The notes beneath the pieces were generated by a model that searched no databases, was not told the DNA's origin, and was given only the letters and a program-made list of their open reading frames with translations. Positions 50,161 through 59,554 of a DNA stretch of 64,000 bases are shown piece after piece (position 1 is the stretch's first letter; each line of letters opens with the position of its first letter). A program made the translations under genes and the position numbers. Source of the DNA: Neobacillus cucumis (GTDB lineage: Bacteria; Bacillota; Bacilli; Bacillales; Cytobacillaceae); NCBI RefSeq assembly GCF_016908975.1, contig NZ_JAFBEX010000014.1, positions 1 through 64,000 on the forward strand, in the 5' to 3' direction.

Positions 50161-50505
50161 TTATTTTCTTAATTCATTCCATTGATTTTCAAAGTTGACA
50201 AAGGGATCATTTTCTTTGCTTTTAGGTGCTCTTTTGCTTTTGTTCCATGCTTTATAAACAAGGAAGAGCACATAAGCAGCAGCTACTCCAATCAGAGCCG
50301 GGATATGCTGAACTGTAGATGCTAGGACGATTAGACCAATAATGGCTAACCCGATCTTCCAGCCGATAGAATCGGTTTTGAGAAACTGTCGGAAGATGAA
50401 GTAGAGTAACACTAGACTAACTAGCAGCCCAACCATTGGGCCAATCGTATTTAGTAATATTAAAGCTGCAATCCCGCCTGCTAACAATAAACCAAACTTT
50501 TTCAT
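50161..50505 (-). CDS. liaI: LiaI-like small membrane protein
   Basis: A 114-residue protein with four hydrophobic segments (about 3-20, 22-40, 50-67 and 71-87) and a polar tail NKSKRAPKSKENDPFVNFENQWNELRK. This organisation, and a C-terminal stretch similar to FDDEWEEFLKK of B. subtilis LiaI, mark it as a LiaI-like anchor for the PspA/LiaH protein encoded next. AAGGAGG precedes the ATG. There is no liaGFSR downstream as in B. subtilis; an EcsC gene follows instead. The liaR/liaS partner, if any, must lie elsewhere. Confidence 0.75.
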   Translation of the reverse strand: MKKFGLLLAGGIAALILLNTIGPMVGLLVSLVLLYFIFRQFLKTDSIGWKIGLAIIGLIVLASTVQHIPALIGVAAAYVLFLVYKAWNKSKRAPKSKENDPFVNFENQWNELRK

Positions 50506-50859
50506 TTTATTTTCCTCCTTGATTTGACTTGTTTATCTTGATTACATCTTACCTTTTTTCATGTGTTTCCATAATTGCGCCAGAGCTCGATTTTTGTATC
50601 AGACCTAAGGCGTAGGTGATATCGGACCGCTGTATGTTCAAAGTATTGAGGCATTGCTGATGATTTACCAGCTTACCTTGTTCTACTTTTTTTTAATGGG
50701 CTTCCAAAGCGATAGCAGGAAATTGGCTATCAAGCCCTTACACTGAAAGAAGTTTAAATGAGAGATGATATAACGGAGGAGATTCGGGGCTGTTTAACGA
50801 GTTCTAAAAGGGGTGTTGGAAGTTAGGAACCACCCATACACCCCAAAAGCTGCTCGTTA

Positions 50860-51300
50860 GGGATGGCTTCGAGGGTTTTGGACCTTTCATAACTGCCGAA
50901 ACTTCTTTTTCGAGGCGGCTTCGGGGGTTTTGGACCTTCCATAACTGCCGATGCTTCTTTTTCGGGGTGCCTTCGGGGGTTTTGAACCTTTCATAACTGC
51001 CGAAACTTCTTTTTCGGGGCGCCTTCGGGGGTTTTGCACCTTTCATAACTGCCGATGCTTCTTTTTCCGGGGCGGCTTCGGGGGTTTTGGACCTTTCATA
51101 ACTGCCGAAACTTCTTTTTCGGGGCTCCTTCGGGGGTTTTGGACCTTTCATAACTACCCAAGCTTCTCTTTAGGAGCGGCTTCGGGGGTTATAAACCTTT
51201 CATAACTACCCAAGCTTCTCTTTTGGGAAAGCTTCAGGGGTTATTAACCTTTCATAACTACCCAAGCTTCTCTTTAGGAGCGGCTTCGGGGGTTATGTCC
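50860..51300. repeat. 52-bp tandem array C (9 copies)
   Basis: CTTCGGGGG or CTTCGAGGG starts at 50867, 50919, 50971, 51023, 51076, 51128, 51180, 51232 and 51284, mean 52.1 bp. Each unit has ACCTTTCATAACTGCC and a short hairpin CCGAAA-CTTCT-TTTTCGG in the better-kept copies. The array at 63163 uses a closely related unit. It lies between liaI and the LysM-P60 gene. The part from 50506 to 50860 shows an imperfect ACCT...AGGT hairpin near 50605 and nothing else I can name. Confidence 0.95.
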
Positions 51301-51332
51301 GTCCTCCCTAGTCTTTCTTTATGAATGTAAAA

Positions 51333-51358
51333 AGAAAGACAGCACCAACTGTCTTTCT
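51333..51358 (-). terminator. Terminator of LysM-P60 gene
   Basis: AGAAAGACAG pairs with CTGTCTTTCT around CACCAA; TTTTTAC follows on the minus strand. Confidence 0.88.
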
Positions 51359-51377
51359 AAAAGGATATTTTGCTATT

Positions 51378-52976
51378 TTAATAAGGTGATTTCGCACCTA
51401 GATATCTCGTTTTCCAATAGCTAGATGTCATATCTGAGATGACGACGCCGGTTGAGGCTGCGCTGATGAATTTGTTGTTTCCTAAATAGATTCCTACATG
51501 GGATGGTCCGACTTTGTAGGTTTGGAAGAAGACAAGGTCACCGACTCTTGGCGAGCTGACAGGTGTGGTCGCATCCCATTGTGTTTGAGCGGTTCGCGGC
51601 AAAGAGATGCCAAATTTATCAAATACATATTTGGTAAACCCACTGCAATCAAATCCTGCTGGAGTGTTTCCTGCCCATTTATATGGAGAACCAATATATT
51701 TCTGAGCCTCGGCAATAATACTTGCAACAAGAGAAGCATCTGATGTCACCGGTTTTTGTGCTGTCTCAGTAGATGTTGCTGGTGCTTGTGACGTTGTTGT
51801 AGCCGCACTTGAAGCCGACGGCGCTTTTGACGTTTCCGCTGGTGCACTAGATGTTGCCGGTGCCTTTGGCGTTACGGCTGGTGCACTAGATGTTGCCGGT
51901 GCCGTCGTTGTTGCTGCACTTGAAGCAACTGGTGCCTTTTCTGTTGTTGTTGCTGGTACACTTGAAGTCGCCGGTGCCTTTTCTGTTGTTGATGCTGGTG
52001 CACTTGAAGCCGCCAGTGCCTTTTCTGTAGTTGATGCTGGTGCACTTGAAGCCGCCGGTGCCTTTTCTGTTGTTGTTGCTGGTGTACTTGAAGCCGCTGG
52101 TGCTTTTTCTGTTGTTGCTACACCAGATGTTACTGCAGTGCTTCCAGCTGTCGCTGTTTCAGAAGCTGCCGGTGCTTTAGATACTTCGTCTACACTTGAT
52201 GTTGTTGCCGCAGAACTTCCACTTGTATCTGCACCTGAAGCCGTTGTTGCTGCACCTGAAGCCGTTGTTGCTGCACCTGATGTTTCCGTCGCTCCTTCAC
52301 TTACAGATGTACTTGAAGTTGCTGCTGTTCCTGTACTATCAATTGATTGCGCCGTTGTTGCTGCCGCTGTGCTACCAGCTGCTGCACCTGAAGTTGCCCT
52401 AGCAGAAGCCGCAGTGGTTCCCGCACCCGTAGTCGCTGCATTTGAACTAGCCGCTGTAGTACTAGTTCCCCCACTACCACTCACTTTTAACGTCTGCCCA
52501 GCATAAATAGTATCAGAGGATAAATGATTGATAGATTTAAGCTGCGGAACAGTAACATTATAACGCGATCCGATCACCGATAAAGAATCCCCTTTTTGAA
52601 CCACATAAGAAGAATCACTTCCATTCGTGCCAGCGATTTTCAATTGCTGCCCAGCACGAAGAAAGCTTGAAGTCATCCCATTCAAGCGCTTTAATTCATT
52701 TACGGTTGTTCCATTATCTCTTGCAATTTTCCAAAGACTATCTCCCTTTTGAACCGTATAAGTAAGCGATAGTTTTTGATCGACGTAGATTGTATCACTC
52801 GAAAGAGAATTCCACTCTTTTAATTGATTAATAGACACTTGATTTGCTTGACTAATTTTCCAAAGACTATCTCCCGGTTGAACCGTGTATCCGGGTTCTT
52901 GCGCACTTGCTGAGGCTCCAAACGCAGTAAGAACAAGCCCAGCCGTGGCAGCTGCTGTTACTAGATTTTTCTTCAC
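51378..52976 (-). CDS. Secreted LysM x3 - NlpC/P60 peptidoglycan endopeptidase
   Basis: A 532-residue cell-wall hydrolase. A signal peptide ends near ASASA (about residue 25). Three LysM domains follow at about 29-70, 72-113 and 121-162 (each Y-x-V-Q-x-G-D-S-L). A low-complexity linker of about 240 residues, rich in A, T and S, includes about ten APASS/TTTEK-type units. The C-terminal ~115 residues are NlpC/P60: Cys in [12 protein letters not shown], His in [10 protein letters not shown], and a third polar site after FISA. It cuts between D-glutamate and diaminopimelate. It resembles LytE/LytF/CwlS of B. subtilis. It starts at a GTG; GGTAGG lies rather far upstream. It is a single gene with a terminator. 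Confidence 0.92.
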   Translation of the reverse strand: MKKNLVTAAATAGLVLTAFGASASAQEPGYTVQPGDSLWKISQANQVSINQLKEWNSLSSDTIYVDQKLSLTYTVQKGDSLWKIARDNGTTVNELKRLNGMTSSFLRAGQQLKIAGTNGSDSSYVVQKGDSLSVIGSRYNVTVPQLKSINHLSSDTIYAGQTLKVSGSGGTSTTAASSNAATTGAGTTAASARATSGAAAGSTAAATTAQSIDSTGTAATSSTSVSEGATETSGAATTASGAATTASGADTSGSSAATTSSVDEVSKAPAASETATAGSTAVTSGVATTEKAPAASSTPATTTEKAPAASSAPASTTEKALAASSAPASTTEKAPATSSVPATTTEKAPVASSAATTTAPATSSAPAVTPKAPATSSAPAETSKAPSASSAATTTSQAPATSTETAQKPVTSDASLVASIIAEAQKYIGSPYKWAGNTPAGFDCSGFTKYVFDKFGISLPRTAQTQWDATTPVSSPRVGDLVFFQTYKVGPSHVGIYLGNNKFISAASTGVVISDMTSSYWKTRYLGAKSPY

Positions 52977-53112
52977 TTTTAAAATTTCCTACCTTTCCTT
53001 AATTTACTTCAATAGTCATATTAATGCAATTTTCGACAAATGAACATCCGACGAAAGTGGTAGTTTAGTAGGAAAAACACTGAAAAGGTAGGACTTTTTA
53101 TAAAAAAATAAT

Positions 53113-53139
53113 AGGAGAAGTGCTGTGAACACTTCTCCT
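53113..53139 (-). terminator. Terminator of 79-residue hypothetical gene
   Basis: AGGAGAAGTG pairs with CACTTCTCCT around CTGTGAA; ATTATTTTTTTA follows on the minus strand. Confidence 0.88.
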
Positions 53140-53147
53140 TGAAAAAA

Positions 53148-53387
53148 TCAACCGCTTTCTCGATCGCTGCCGGTCAAAAACATCTCCCCCAGATACTCAG
53201 AGTGCGCCAAATACTGCTCCACAAATTCCGTTAAGGTGATCGGGATTCCGGTATCTTCTAACCAATATTCAAAACTGGTGGCAATATTCTTTTTTATCAG
53301 ATCGTTTTGGCCCCAACTGGCAGCCAGCGGATGTTCAATCCCAGCAAGGACATCAGCAATCTCTTGGATGGTCGTTATTTCTAACAC
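53148..53387 (-). CDS. Small hypothetical acidic protein
   Basis: A 79-residue frame, MLEITTIQEIADVLAGIEHP to TGSDRESG, largely helical with no membrane segment or cysteine. I do not recognise the family. The only upstream start is a GTG that overlaps its own AGAGGGTG, giving a poorly spaced ribosome binding site. The good terminator just past the stop supports a real transcript. It stands alone between the LysM-P60 gene and swrC. Confidence 0.5.
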   Translation of the reverse strand: MLEITTIQEIADVLAGIEHPLAASWGQNDLIKKNIATSFEYWLEDTGIPITLTEFVEQYLAHSEYLGEMFLTGSDRESG

Positions 53388-53471
53388 CCTCTTTTTTTAA
53401 AAATGGAAACCTTTTATTTAATGTATGTAACAAACAACATTTAACTCACATAGAACAAACCTTTTTTAAAG

Positions 53472-53562
53472 TCGCCGATAAATTGCTGAAATCGCCGAAA
53501 AAAACAATAAATAGCCGATAAAAGGTTCCAAATCGCTGATACCCCTTTAAAAACCGCTGAAA
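53472..53562. repeat. ~20.5-bp short array (CGCCGATAAA motif)
   Basis: TCGCCGA, TCGCCGA, TAGCCGA, TCGCTGA and CCGCTGA start at 53472, 53492, 53512, 53533 and 53554, 20 or 21 bp apart. It lies between swrC and the 79-residue gene. Confidence 0.65.
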
Positions 53563-53585
53563 AACCTCCGCAACAATAAAAAAAG

Positions 53586-53610
53586 ACCCCGCAAGTCTTA
53601 TCTTGCAGGG
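53586..53610 (-). terminator. Terminator of swrC
   Basis: CCCTGCAAG and CTTGCGGGG pair on the minus strand around ATAAGA, followed by TCTTTTTTT. Confidence 0.88.
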
Positions 53611-53617
53611 CCAACTC

Positions 53618-56600
53618 TTAGTTTTCCTCTATTTCTCTTCGATTTTTCTTAAATAACTTCGATAAAACTTCATACACAATTGGTACGACGAACAAGGTTA
53701 ACAGCGTGGAGCTTGTTAAACCGCCAATAACGGTAATTCCCAGCCCTTTCGAAATCAATCCGCCGCCACCTTCGCCAAGTGCCAATGGGATCAGGGCACC
53801 TACCGTGGCAATCGCGGTCATCAGGATGGGACGTAAACGGGTTGCTCCCGCTTCGAGCACCGCTTTCCGCATCGTTAATCCATCGCGTTCCATATGAATA
53901 ATTCGGTCCACCAAGACAATCGCGTTCGTCACAACAATACCAATCAACATCAATAGACCCATCATAACCGAAACTGAAATCGTCTCACCGGCAATTAATA
54001 AACCGACAAACGAGCCTATAACGGCAAACGGTAATGAGAACAGGATCGCAAACGGTGCAACACCTTCACGGAAGGTAACCACCAGGATGAAGTAGACAAT
54101 CGCAATCGCGGCCAGCATCGCAGCCCCAAGCTGTGTAAAGGTATCAGTCATATCGGCCTGTACGCCAGCAGTGCTGACGGTTACCGTTTTTGGCAAATCA
54201 AGCTTATCGACTTCTTTACCCAAACGGTCCGTTACTTTTTTAACATCCTTACCAATAACGGTTCCTGTAACACTCGCATAGTATTCTCCCTTACTGCGCG
54301 CCAGTGTATTTAAGGTTGTTCCTTTTTTCACGCTGACAAGCTGTGAAAGCGGCACAGTCGTACCCATGGCGGTTGGGACTGGCGTTTTTAACATTTCATC
54401 AATCGATTCTGGCTGTTTCGATTGTTCTTGCTGCACAATCACATCTAGGGATTCACCATTTTTCTCAATCGTCGTTAACACATCTTGCGTCTTCGTTGGG
54501 TTCAGCATCATCACGAGCTGACCAGTGGTTAACCCATATTTAATCAAATCATTCTGTGCAACATTAAAGGTATATTCAACATAAGGGTCCTCTGCACTAG
54601 AAGAGACATCTTTAAGCCCTGTGTCTTTCTTCATCACCTTTTCAACCTTGTCGACCGATTGATACAATTTATCTAGGTTTTCACTATAGAAGGTGTAGCT
54701 CACCTCATTGGAACCAACGGATGAGGTACTCATGTTCTGGCTCTTCCATGTGCCCGATTGGTTAAGGTTTTTCACATATTTTTCAATTTCATCTTTTACC
54801 TTAGGGAAGTCCTTTGTATCAGGGTCAAAAATCAGATACATTAAGCCCCCGCCACCGCTGCCGCCAAACATGGCAGTGGATGTGTCCCCTTTATCTGTGA
54901 CCGAAAGCTGAACGATATCAATATCGTCACGCTTCAGCATCTTATCTTCGACGTATTTAACGTTCTTCAAAGTCTCATCCTTTAACTCACCTGCTCTAGG
55001 CGTGTACGTTAAATAGATCGTCTTTTCTTGTTCACTGCCCAAGAAGCTGAAACCGATTAATGGTGTTAAAGCCAAACTGCCTGCTAATAAAACAACGGCA
55101 ATAATCGACGTGATCACTTTATGATTAAGTGTTTTTTCCAATAAAAACTTATACCATTTTGCCAACTCGCCCACTTCTTTGTGACGTTTCCCCGTCTTGT
55201 TACCATATAACTTTTTCTTAAATAGGGTATGTGATAATGCTGGTACAACCGTAATGGCGACGAGTAACGATGCACCAAGTGCAAACGTCATTGTTAAGGC
55301 AAACGGCGAGAACAACTCACCGACCATTCCACCAACAAAAATCAGTGGTGCGAACACGGCAACCGTTACTAATGTGGAGGCTAAAATCGGCTTAAACATT
55401 TCAATCGTCGCCTCGCGAACAAGGGCACGACCATTTAATTTTTCCTCTTTTAAATGCAAACGGCGGTATATATTTTCAACTACAACGATGGAGTCATCGA
55501 TGACCCGTCCTATGGCAATGGTAATGGCCCCCAGCGTCATGATATTCAGCGTAATATCGAGCCAGTGCAGGATCATCAACGCTATGAAAATCGATACTGG
55601 AATCGAGATAATTGCCGTAATCGTTGATTTAAGGCTGCGTAAAAACAACAGAATAATTAAGACTGCAATAAATCCGCCAAACACGGCTTTTTCAATCATC
55701 GTAGAAATGGATTCTTGAATGGGTTTCCCTTGGTCAAGGGTTACATCGATATGAATACCATCGATTTTAGCCTTTTGTTCTTTGACAACATCCTTGACAC
55801 GGTTAACCACATCCACCGTGTTAGCACGTTGCTCTTTGACAATTTGAATAGCAATCGCATCTTTCCCGTTGGTTCGAGAAACAGATTGCACTTTCCCCAC
55901 GGTTTGAATTTTGGCAATCTCATTTACTTTCACAAATGGTGATGGATGTGCGGCCGTCGGTGTGACAGGAATCATCGTGTTCTTTAATTCATCCTCTGTC
56001 ATGTACTTGCCGTCAATGGCAACTGCCTGCTCTCCTTCTTTAAACTGATAAAGTCCTAATGAAACGGCCATATTGCTGGCTTGAATCATTTGTTTGACTT
56101 TATCTTCGGTCAGGCGAAATGCTTTTAATTTCGCTTGATTATAAGTAAGGTCCACTTCTTCAATATGCTGACCGCTAATGGTCGCAGAAGCTACACCATC
56201 AATTTTTTCAATTTTGGGAAGAAGAATATCCTCGACTGTTGAGGTTAGTTTTACAATATCTTCCTTCGAACTACTTACACTGAGGGCTACAACCGGCATC
56301 ATGTTCATGCTGATCGCCGTCACCTTTGGCTTTTGTGCTCCGTCCGGATATGTTACGTCATCTAAAGCGGATTGCAATTCACGTTTTGCTTCGTCCATAT
56401 CAATGCCATATTCATATTCCACCTGAATGCTTGACATGTTAGAATAAGAATTTGATTGGACAGTTTTTACGTGATCAAGCCCTTCAACTGCTTTTTCAAT
56501 CGGCATGGAGACATCTTCCATGACCCTCTTAGGAGTGGCACCTGGATACACATCGGTGACCATTAAGTACGGAATCGAAATATTCGGGATCGTTTCCATA

Positions 56601-56701
56601 TTCATGCGTGTCCCTGAATAGATACCCGCTACCGTCACAATAATCGTCAGCAGCCAGACGGCCAGTTTATTCCCAAGGACAAAATTTGCTAAAGCTTTCA
56701 C
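53618..56701 (-). CDS. swrC: RND-family efflux pump (SwrC-like)
   Basis: About 1027 residues; an AcrB-type resistance-nodulation-division transporter. Twelve membrane segments in two halves (1+5 and 1+5) each precede a large external loop. The proton-relay Asp pair is in IAIGRVIDDSIVVVENIYRR. The N-terminus NMETIPNISIPYLMVTDVYPGATP and PIEKAVEGLDHV are typical. In B. subtilis SwrC (YerP) exports surfactin and supports swarming; this pump may move lipopeptides or other amphiphiles. The GTG at 56710 overlaps its ribosome binding site, and the GTG at 56701 is better spaced. It is divergent from a TetR gene with a palindromic operator between. No membrane fusion protein gene is adjacent. Confidence 0.92.
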   Translation of the reverse strand: MKALANFVLGNKLAVWLLTIIVTVAGIYSGTRMNMETIPNISIPYLMVTDVYPGATPKRVMEDVSMPIEKAVEGLDHVKTVQSNSYSNMSSIQVEYEYGIDMDEAKRELQSALDDVTYPDGAQKPKVTAISMNMMPVVALSVSSSKEDIVKLTSTVEDILLPKIEKIDGVASATISGQHIEEVDLTYNQAKLKAFRLTEDKVKQMIQASNMAVSLGLYQFKEGEQAVAIDGKYMTEDELKNTMIPVTPTAAHPSPFVKVNEIAKIQTVGKVQSVSRTNGKDAIAIQIVKEQRANTVDVVNRVKDVVKEQKAKIDGIHIDVTLDQGKPIQESISTMIEKAVFGGFIAVLIILLFLRSLKSTITAIISIPVSIFIALMILHWLDITLNIMTLGAITIAIGRVIDDSIVVVENIYRRLHLKEEKLNGRALVREATIEMFKPILASTLVTVAVFAPLIFVGGMVGELFSPFALTMTFALGASLLVAITVVPALSHTLFKKKLYGNKTGKRHKEVGELAKWYKFLLEKTLNHKVITSIIAVVLLAGSLALTPLIGFSFLGSEQEKTIYLTYTPRAGELKDETLKNVKYVEDKMLKRDDIDIVQLSVTDKGDTSTAMFGGSGGGGLMYLIFDPDTKDFPKVKDEIEKYVKNLNQSGTWKSQNMSTSSVGSNEVSYTFYSENLDKLYQSVDKVEKVMKKDTGLKDVSSSAEDPYVEYTFNVAQNDLIKYGLTTGQLVMMLNPTKTQDVLTTIEKNGESLDVIVQQEQSKQPESIDEMLKTPVPTAMGTTVPLSQLVSVKKGTTLNTLARSKGEYYASVTGTVIGKDVKKVTDRLGKEVDKLDLPKTVTVSTAGVQADMTDTFTQLGAAMLAAIAIVYFILVVTFREGVAPFAILFSLPFAVIGSFVGLLIAGETISVSVMMGLLMLIGIVVTNAIVLVDRIIHMERDGLTMRKAVLEAGATRLRPILMTAIATVGALIPLALGEGGGGLISKGLGITVIGGLTSSTLLTLFVVPIVYEVLSKLFKKNRREIEEN

Positions 56702-56749
56702 TTTTGACACCTACCTCTGATTGACTTACTAGACTCAACTATTTATAAT

Positions 56750-56781
56750 AATGACCAACCAGTCATTTGTCAACGAATGAC
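56750..56781. promoter_or_regulatory. TetR-type operator between swrC and its regulator
   Basis: AATGACCAACCAGTCATT (56750-56767) is a palindrome with AATGAC/GTCATT arms. A third half site, AATGAC, lies at 56776, forming a second inverted repeat with GTCATT. The spacing is typical of TetR-family operators and lies across both divergent promoters. Confidence 0.7.
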
Positions 56782-56797
56782 ATTAGGGAGTGTTACA

Positions 56798-57625
56798 ATG
56801 AAAAAACAATTAATCATGGAAAAAGCACTCGAACTTTTTGCAAAACAGGGGTTTGAAGCTACTTCCGTGCAACAAATAACAGAACATTGCGGCATTTCGA
56901 AAGGGGCCTTCTATCTATCCTTCAAATCGAAAGACGAATTGATTCAGGCCTTAATTGACCATTTCATGAATCAAATGACCGTTGATATTGACTATGTAGT
57001 CAAAAATACAAATAGGAACGAACTTTTATATAAATTTTATTACACGATCTTCCATACTACCTATCAGCATTCGGATTTTGCGAGATTATTGTTAAAGGAG
57101 CAATCACACACGTTTAATAATGACCTTTTTCAAAAATTACATTATTACGACCACTTACTCGAGAACACGATTTTAGTCATGTTGGACCAATTATATGGTG
57201 AACAAGTAAGGGAGACGAAGTACGATTTAATGTACTGTATCAAGGGATTCATGCACACCTATTCACATCTGTTTGTTTTTTACAATATTCCATTAGATTT
57301 AAACGAACTAACTCAATCACTTGTGGAAAAAACAAATTTGCTTGCACAGCATACGACCGTTCCATTTATGACCGAAGAACTGGTTGGAATGTTTAAGAGT
57401 CCAATCAATGAAGAAGTCACTAAGGAACAGATCCTTGATATCCTTGAAAAGAAAATCGTGGAGATGGATGATTCGTTGGAGAGGGAATCACTTCTTTTAC
57501 TGCAGGAACAGCTCGAGGAAACGACCTATCGTCCGGTTATTATCCGAGGGTTGATTGAGAATATCCGCAATCATCCGGATTGCAAATGGATCTCCTTTCT
57601 ACTGCGGCGGTATTATGATTTTTAA
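56798..57625 (+). CDS. TetR-family regulator, likely controls swrC
   Basis: About 275 residues, longer than usual for TetR proteins (about 190-210). The N-terminal helix-turn-helix is MEKALELFAKQGFEATSVQQITEHCGISKGAFYLSFKSKDELIQAL. The ligand domain runs to about residue 190. The extra C-terminal part (about 195-275, LDILEKKIVEMDDSLERESLLLLQEQLEE then PDCKWISFLLRRYYDF) is helical and may help dimerisation. The frame opens at 56777, but AGGGAGTG places the start at 56798. Divergent from swrC with shared palindromes, so it probably represses both genes and is released by an exported compound. Confidence 0.88.
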   Translation: MKKQLIMEKALELFAKQGFEATSVQQITEHCGISKGAFYLSFKSKDELIQALIDHFMNQMTVDIDYVVKNTNRNELLYKFYYTIFHTTYQHSDFARLLLKEQSHTFNNDLFQKLHYYDHLLENTILVMLDQLYGEQVRETKYDLMYCIKGFMHTYSHLFVFYNIPLDLNELTQSLVEKTNLLAQHTTVPFMTEELVGMFKSPINEEVTKEQILDILEKKIVEMDDSLERESLLLLQEQLEETTYRPVIIRGLIENIRNHPDCKWISFLLRRYYDF

Positions 57626-57629
57626 AAAA

Positions 57630-57661
57630 AAAGACAGAGCGCCATTGGCATCTCTGTCTTT
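57630..57661. terminator. Bidirectional terminator between tetR and gltP
   Basis: AAAGACAGAG pairs with CTCTGTCTTT around CGCCATTGGCAT, with A and T runs on both sides. Confidence 0.92.
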
Positions 57662-57668
57662 TTTCATA

Positions 57669-58913
57669 TTAAGCTGCTAATTTTTCATCCATGTTCACTT
57701 TATGGCCTTCCCATCTTGAAACGACGATTGCAGCAAGTGAGTTACCTACAATATTGACACATGTACGAGCCATATCAAGGATACGGTCGATACCAGCGAT
57801 GAACGCTAGACCTTCAACAGGAATTCCAACGCTTCCTAATGTAGCAAGGAGAACGACGAAAGATACCCCAGGAACCCCAGCAATCCCTTTAGACGTAACC
57901 ATCAAAACAAGCACAAGCGTAATTTGATGCCCTATGCTCATGTGAATGCCATACATTTGCGCAATGAACAAAGCCGCAATCGCTTGATAAAGAGTAGAAC
58001 CGTCTAGGTTAAACGAATAGCCAGTTGGAATAACAAAGGAAGTAATCGCCTTTGGACAGCCAAGCTTCTCCATTTTTTCCATGATTTTTGGAAGAACGGC
58101 TTCCGAACTTGCAGTCGAATATCCTAGTAATAACTCATCTTTTAAATAAACTACGAATTTAAAGATATTCACACCAGCAATTTTCGCAGTAATACCAAGA
58201 ACAACGATGATAAAGAATATCATTGCGCCATAAACAACGATGACTAATTTTCCTAATGGAATCAGTGAAGATAAACCAAATTTAGAAACGGTCACACCAA
58301 TTAACGCAAAAACACCAATCGGTGCGAATTTCATGACTTGGTTGGTCACATAGAACATGGCATCCGCAGTACCTTTAAAGAAGTTGATAACGGGTGTTCC
58401 TTTTTCGCCAATGGCCGCAATACCCAGACCAAACATGACAGAGAAGAAAATAATCGCTAACATATCGCCATTTGCCAATGACTGAATAATGTTGGTCGGA
58501 ACGATGTTGACGAACGTATCAGCCATGGAATGAGATTCTGTTGTACTCGCTGTTGCCACATACGAGTTAATATCCGTTTTTGATAAGTGAGAACGATCAA
58601 CACCTGTCCCAGGGTGGAAAACATTCGCAAAGATTAAACCTACTAAGATGGCAATGGTTGTAATGATTTCAAAATATAAAATGGTTTTGCCGCCAAGTTT
58701 CCCAAGTTTTTTGGAATCACCAACGCCAGCAACCCCTACAATAATACTAGAAATAACAATTGGGACCACAATCATTTTAATTAAGTGGATAAAGATGTCC
58801 CCAAATGGCTGTAGAATTTTTGCAATTTGAGGATTACCGTAAAAAATAGCACCAACAATAATACCCAAAGCCAAACCGATGAAAATTTGCCAAGCAAGAC
58901 TAATTCTCTTCAT
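57669..58913 (-). CDS. gltP: Proton/sodium:glutamate-aspartate (dicarboxylate) symporter
   Basis: A 414-residue DAACS (glutamate/dicarboxylate:cation symporter) protein. Family hallmarks are IFIHLIKMIVVPIVISSIIVGVAG, SSEAVLPKIMEKMEKLG (serine-rich re-entrant loop), IPTGYSFNLDGSTLYQAIAALF, and MARTCVNIVGNSLAAIVVSRWEG. Its length equals B. subtilis GltP (414). It imports glutamate and aspartate with protons. AGGGGAGAGGTC precedes the ATG. It is a single gene with a palindrome about 80 bp upstream. Confidence 0.92.
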   Translation of the reverse strand: MKRISLAWQIFIGLALGIIVGAIFYGNPQIAKILQPFGDIFIHLIKMIVVPIVISSIIVGVAGVGDSKKLGKLGGKTILYFEIITTIAILVGLIFANVFHPGTGVDRSHLSKTDINSYVATASTTESHSMADTFVNIVPTNIIQSLANGDMLAIIFFSVMFGLGIAAIGEKGTPVINFFKGTADAMFYVTNQVMKFAPIGVFALIGVTVSKFGLSSLIPLGKLVIVVYGAMIFFIIVVLGITAKIAGVNIFKFVVYLKDELLLGYSTASSEAVLPKIMEKMEKLGCPKAITSFVIPTGYSFNLDGSTLYQAIAALFIAQMYGIHMSIGHQITLVLVLMVTSKGIAGVPGVSFVVLLATLGSVGIPVEGLAFIAGIDRILDMARTCVNIVGNSLAAIVVSRWEGHKVNMDEKLAA

Positions 58914-58990
58914 GACCTCTCCCCTTTTCTATAAATTATATATATAATCACACTTTCCTATTCTAAAAAACCTCAAATAAGGTTAATCCA

Positions 58991-59005
58991 TATCATAACA
59001 TGATA
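58991..59005. promoter_or_regulatory. Palindrome upstream of gltP
   Basis: TATCATAACATGATA: 6-bp arms around AAC, 78 bp before the gltP start in an AT-rich 343-bp gap. It may be an operator for gltP. The rest of the gap shows no recognised element. Confidence 0.35.
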
Positions 59006-59256
59006 CCACAATATAATTCTAGATATTTTTTTCGACATGCACAATACTGAAAATACTGGTAGAACGTGTTTTTTGTCTTTTTTGTTACTATTGTATTAGT
59101 TTTATTTCCCTAGAAAATTTCGGATTAGATATTATTTTCAGATAATAAACAAAAATATGACTATTTAGTTTTTTTAGAAATATGTGTTTAAATTTTTACA
59201 AACTGGCCCATACTTTAGCCATACGATCTAGAAAAGGTCATTTTGGAGGGATTAAC

Positions 59257-59457
59257 ATGGGGAAAGATTTAGAAAGCATGTTTTTGGAGTTAAAAAAAAT
59301 GAAAACCAAGGAATTGGAAGATTGCAATAAGGAACTAAACAGCACAGACTATAATAAGGTGATCAAAAAAGCGCTCATGGTGTATAAAAACGAACTGCTA
59401 GAGTGTTTAGATATGTATGATCTTTATCTTGATAAAAAAGAAACACTTCTCATCTAA
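59257..59457 (+). CDS. Small helical hypothetical protein
   Basis: A 66-residue protein, MGKDLESMFLELKKMKTKELEDCNKELN to DKKETLLI. It is strongly helical and charged, possibly a helical hairpin. The frame opens at 59182, but TTGGAGGGATTAAC places the start at 59257. A good terminator follows. I do not recognise the family; the pattern is compatible with small sensor or phosphatase-type peptides, but no signature is present. Confidence 0.6.
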   Translation: MGKDLESMFLELKKMKTKELEDCNKELNSTDYNKVIKKALMVYKNELLECLDMYDLYLDKKETLLI

Positions 59458-59462
59458 CAGGA

Positions 59463-59490
59463 GGCTCCGATTAAAAGGAGCTTTTTTTCA
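59463..59490 (+). terminator. Terminator of 66-residue gene
   Basis: GGCTCC pairs with GGAGCT (one G-U) around GATTAAAA, then seven T. Confidence 0.85.
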
Positions 59491-59554
59491 TTTAGGCTGT
59501 TTTCGTATAGTTTGTTGCTTTCTTTACCATAATAATAGAGTGTTTTTATAATGC

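Noticed and set aside
50804..51205. Open frames on both strands of array C
   Set aside because: Simple repeat translations without start signals.
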